From Geomonas silvestris (GTDB taxonomy: Bacteria; Desulfobacterota; Desulfuromonadia; Geobacterales; Geobacteraceae): a stretch of DNA of 64,000 nt. The position numbers and the translations under genes were made by a program. The DNA lies in contig NZ_BLXX01000014.1 in NCBI RefSeq assembly GCF_014193515.1, forward strand, positions 1-64,000, read 5' to 3'. Below are positions 62,928 through 64,000 of the stretch, piece after piece; the stretch's first letter is position 1; the number at the start of each line of letters is the position of its first letter. A model generated the notes under the pieces. It did not search any database. It was not told the DNA's origin and saw only the letters and a program-made list of their open reading frames with translations.

Positions 62928-64000
62928 TGGCTACCTCCTGAAACTTCCGGGCCCGGCATGAGCGGGCTTCCGGCCAGCGTCTCTTTAACTTTACTGATCA
63001 GCGTATCGCTCGCAAACGGCTTGGGCAGGAAGGGGGCTCCCTGCTCCAGGATCTTCTCCAGGCTCGCCCGGTTCTCGGCATGCCCAGACATGAAGAGGAT
63101 CTTCAGTCCCGGTTTCAAGCGGGTCAACTCCTCCGCCAGCGCGGGGCCGCTCATAAACGGCATCACCACGTCGGTGAGCAGCATGTCGATGGAGTCCTTG
63201 TGCTCCCGGAAGATCTCCACCCCCAGTTCGGGATCGGTGGTTTCCAGCACCTGGTAGCCGCGCTTGCGCAAGGTGTGCGTCACCAGGTTCAGTACCCCCG
63301 GCTCGTCCTCGACCACCAGGATGGTGTGGTGACCGCGGCTGGGATCCTCGAGGACCGGGCGCTTCAGGGGGTCGGCAGGCTGGTAGACCCGCGGCAGGTA
63401 GATGTCGAAGCTCGCCCCCTGGCCCGGCTGGCTGATCACGTCGATGTAGCCGCCGCTTTGCTTGACGATGCCGTACACCGTGGCGAGACCCAGGCCGGTG
63501 CCGCGCCCCATCTCTTTGGTGGTGAAGAACGGCTCGAACAGGCGGCGCTTCACCTCTTCGTTCATTCCCAGTCCCCGGTCGCTCACGGTGACCCGGACGT
63601 AGCTCCCGGCAATCGATCCCGGGTGCTGCTGGGTGAACTCCTCGTCGAGCTGGCGGTTCCCGGTCTCGATGGTGATGAGCCCACCGTTTTCCGAGGCGTC
63701 GCGCGCGTTGACCACCAGGTTCATGATGACCTGCTCGACCTGCCCGGGGTCCATCTTGATGAGCCCGACGTCGAGCGCCAGTTCGGTCGCCAGCGTGATG
63801 TGTTCGCCGATCAGGCGGCGCAGCATCTTCTCGGCGGACTGCACCTGGGTGTTGATGTTGAGAACCTTGGGCTCCTGGATCTGGCGCCTGCTGAAACTGA
63901 GAAGCTGCCGGGTCAGGTCGGCGGCCCGCTCGCCGGCACGCAGGATCTGTTCGGCCTCCTTGCGCATCGGGGTCCCCGGCTCGAGACCCTTGATGATAAG
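62924..64000 (-). CDS. Hybrid sensor histidine kinase (3' part; 5' end outside window)
   Basis: The open frame runs to the window edge, so the sensor region and the His-containing H box are missing. Visible from the edge: the end of the dimerisation domain (GERAADLTRQLLSFSRRQ), a full HATPase_c domain (N box MNLVVNARDASENGG, G1 DRGLGM, F box FEPFFTTKEMGRGTGLGLA), then a C-terminal receiver (ILVVEDEPGVLNLV, phospho-Asp in LLTDVVMPFMSG, Lys in FLPKPF). Phosphotransfer could pass to the HD-GYP regulator encoded 4 nt downstream. Confidence 0.93.
   Translation of the reverse strand, partial: LIIKGLEPGTPMRKEAEQILRAGERAADLTRQLLSFSRRQIQEPKVLNINTQVQSAEKMLRRLIGEHITLATELALDVGLIKMDPGQVEQVIMNLVVNARDASENGGLITIETGNRQLDEEFTQQHPGSIAGSYVRVTVSDRGLGMNEEVKRRLFEPFFTTKEMGRGTGLGLATVYGIVKQSGGYIDVISQPGQGASFDIYLPRVYQPADPLKRPVLEDPSRGHHTILVVEDEPGVLNLVTHTLRKRGYQVLETTDPELGVEIFREHKDSIDMLLTDVVMPFMSGPALAEELTRLKPGLKILFMSGHAENRASLEKILEQGAPFLPKPFASDTLISKVKETLAGSPLMPGPEVSGGSH

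Overview
The window looks like a chromosomal segment of a high-GC member of the Geobacteraceae (Geobacter/Geomonas-type Desulfuromonadia). The evidence is a ~1000-residue PutA without a DNA-binding domain, an abundance of sigma-54 activators, two-component proteins and DUF1858 mini-proteins, short outer-membrane porin and ABC-uptake operons, and the overall gene repertoire. This is an inference from gene content; no rRNA is present. No insertion sequence, prophage, CRISPR array or origin was found. Genes are dense, intact and mostly housekeeping.

Layout. 1-361: two adjacent minisatellites, then tRNA-Cys (minus). 456-1684 (minus): pgsA and a lytic transglycosylase. 1773-7530: one tight operon, nadB - chorismate mutase - stand-alone DAHP-synthase regulatory-type domain - glnD - xerD, linking NAD, aromatic and nitrogen control genes. 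7709-10452: ApgM-type mutase and an aminotransferase. 10679-13196 (minus): lepA-lepB. 13750-18416: chemotaxis receptor and CheW, both minus and sharing a FliA-like promoter motif, flanking a plus-strand ornithine cyclodeaminase-like gene and arginase. 18676-20033 (minus): rsmD-coaD-DUF1858. 20325-21928: dgt and yhbY, convergent. 22251-34707: pyrimidine cluster pyrR-pyrB-pyrC-carA-(radical SAM)-carB led by a PyrR-type attenuator, then greA, a second DUF1858 protein and recG carrying an N-terminal AbrB-like domain. 34970-37676: two paralogous sugar-dehydrogenase-type lipoproteins. 37760-39923 (minus): threonine aldolase and a DMT exporter. 40119-42525: polar amino acid ABC transporter. 42668-44149: porin. 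44302-49389: branched-chain amino acid ABC system, followed by an EamA exporter, a YbaK-type deacylase, an NSS transporter and RarD. 53554-58270: sigma-54 activator and putA with a -24/-12 promoter and shared upstream palindromes. 58772-60081: fbp and a small Cys-rich acidic protein. 60330-64000: NtrC-type regulator with a variant GAFTGA loop, HD-GYP response regulator and the 3' part of a hybrid histidine kinase.

How it fits together. Much of the window concerns amino acid uptake and catabolism: ABC importers for polar and branched-chain amino acids, arginase plus ornithine cyclodeaminase (arginine to proline), and PutA (proline to glutamate). Biosynthesis and its control (PyrR attenuation, GlnD, aromatic branch modules) make up most of the rest. 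Intergenic spaces in and around the pyr/car cluster repeatedly hold inverted repeats, several with arms built of short tandem words; the sequences differ between sites but the architecture is similar.
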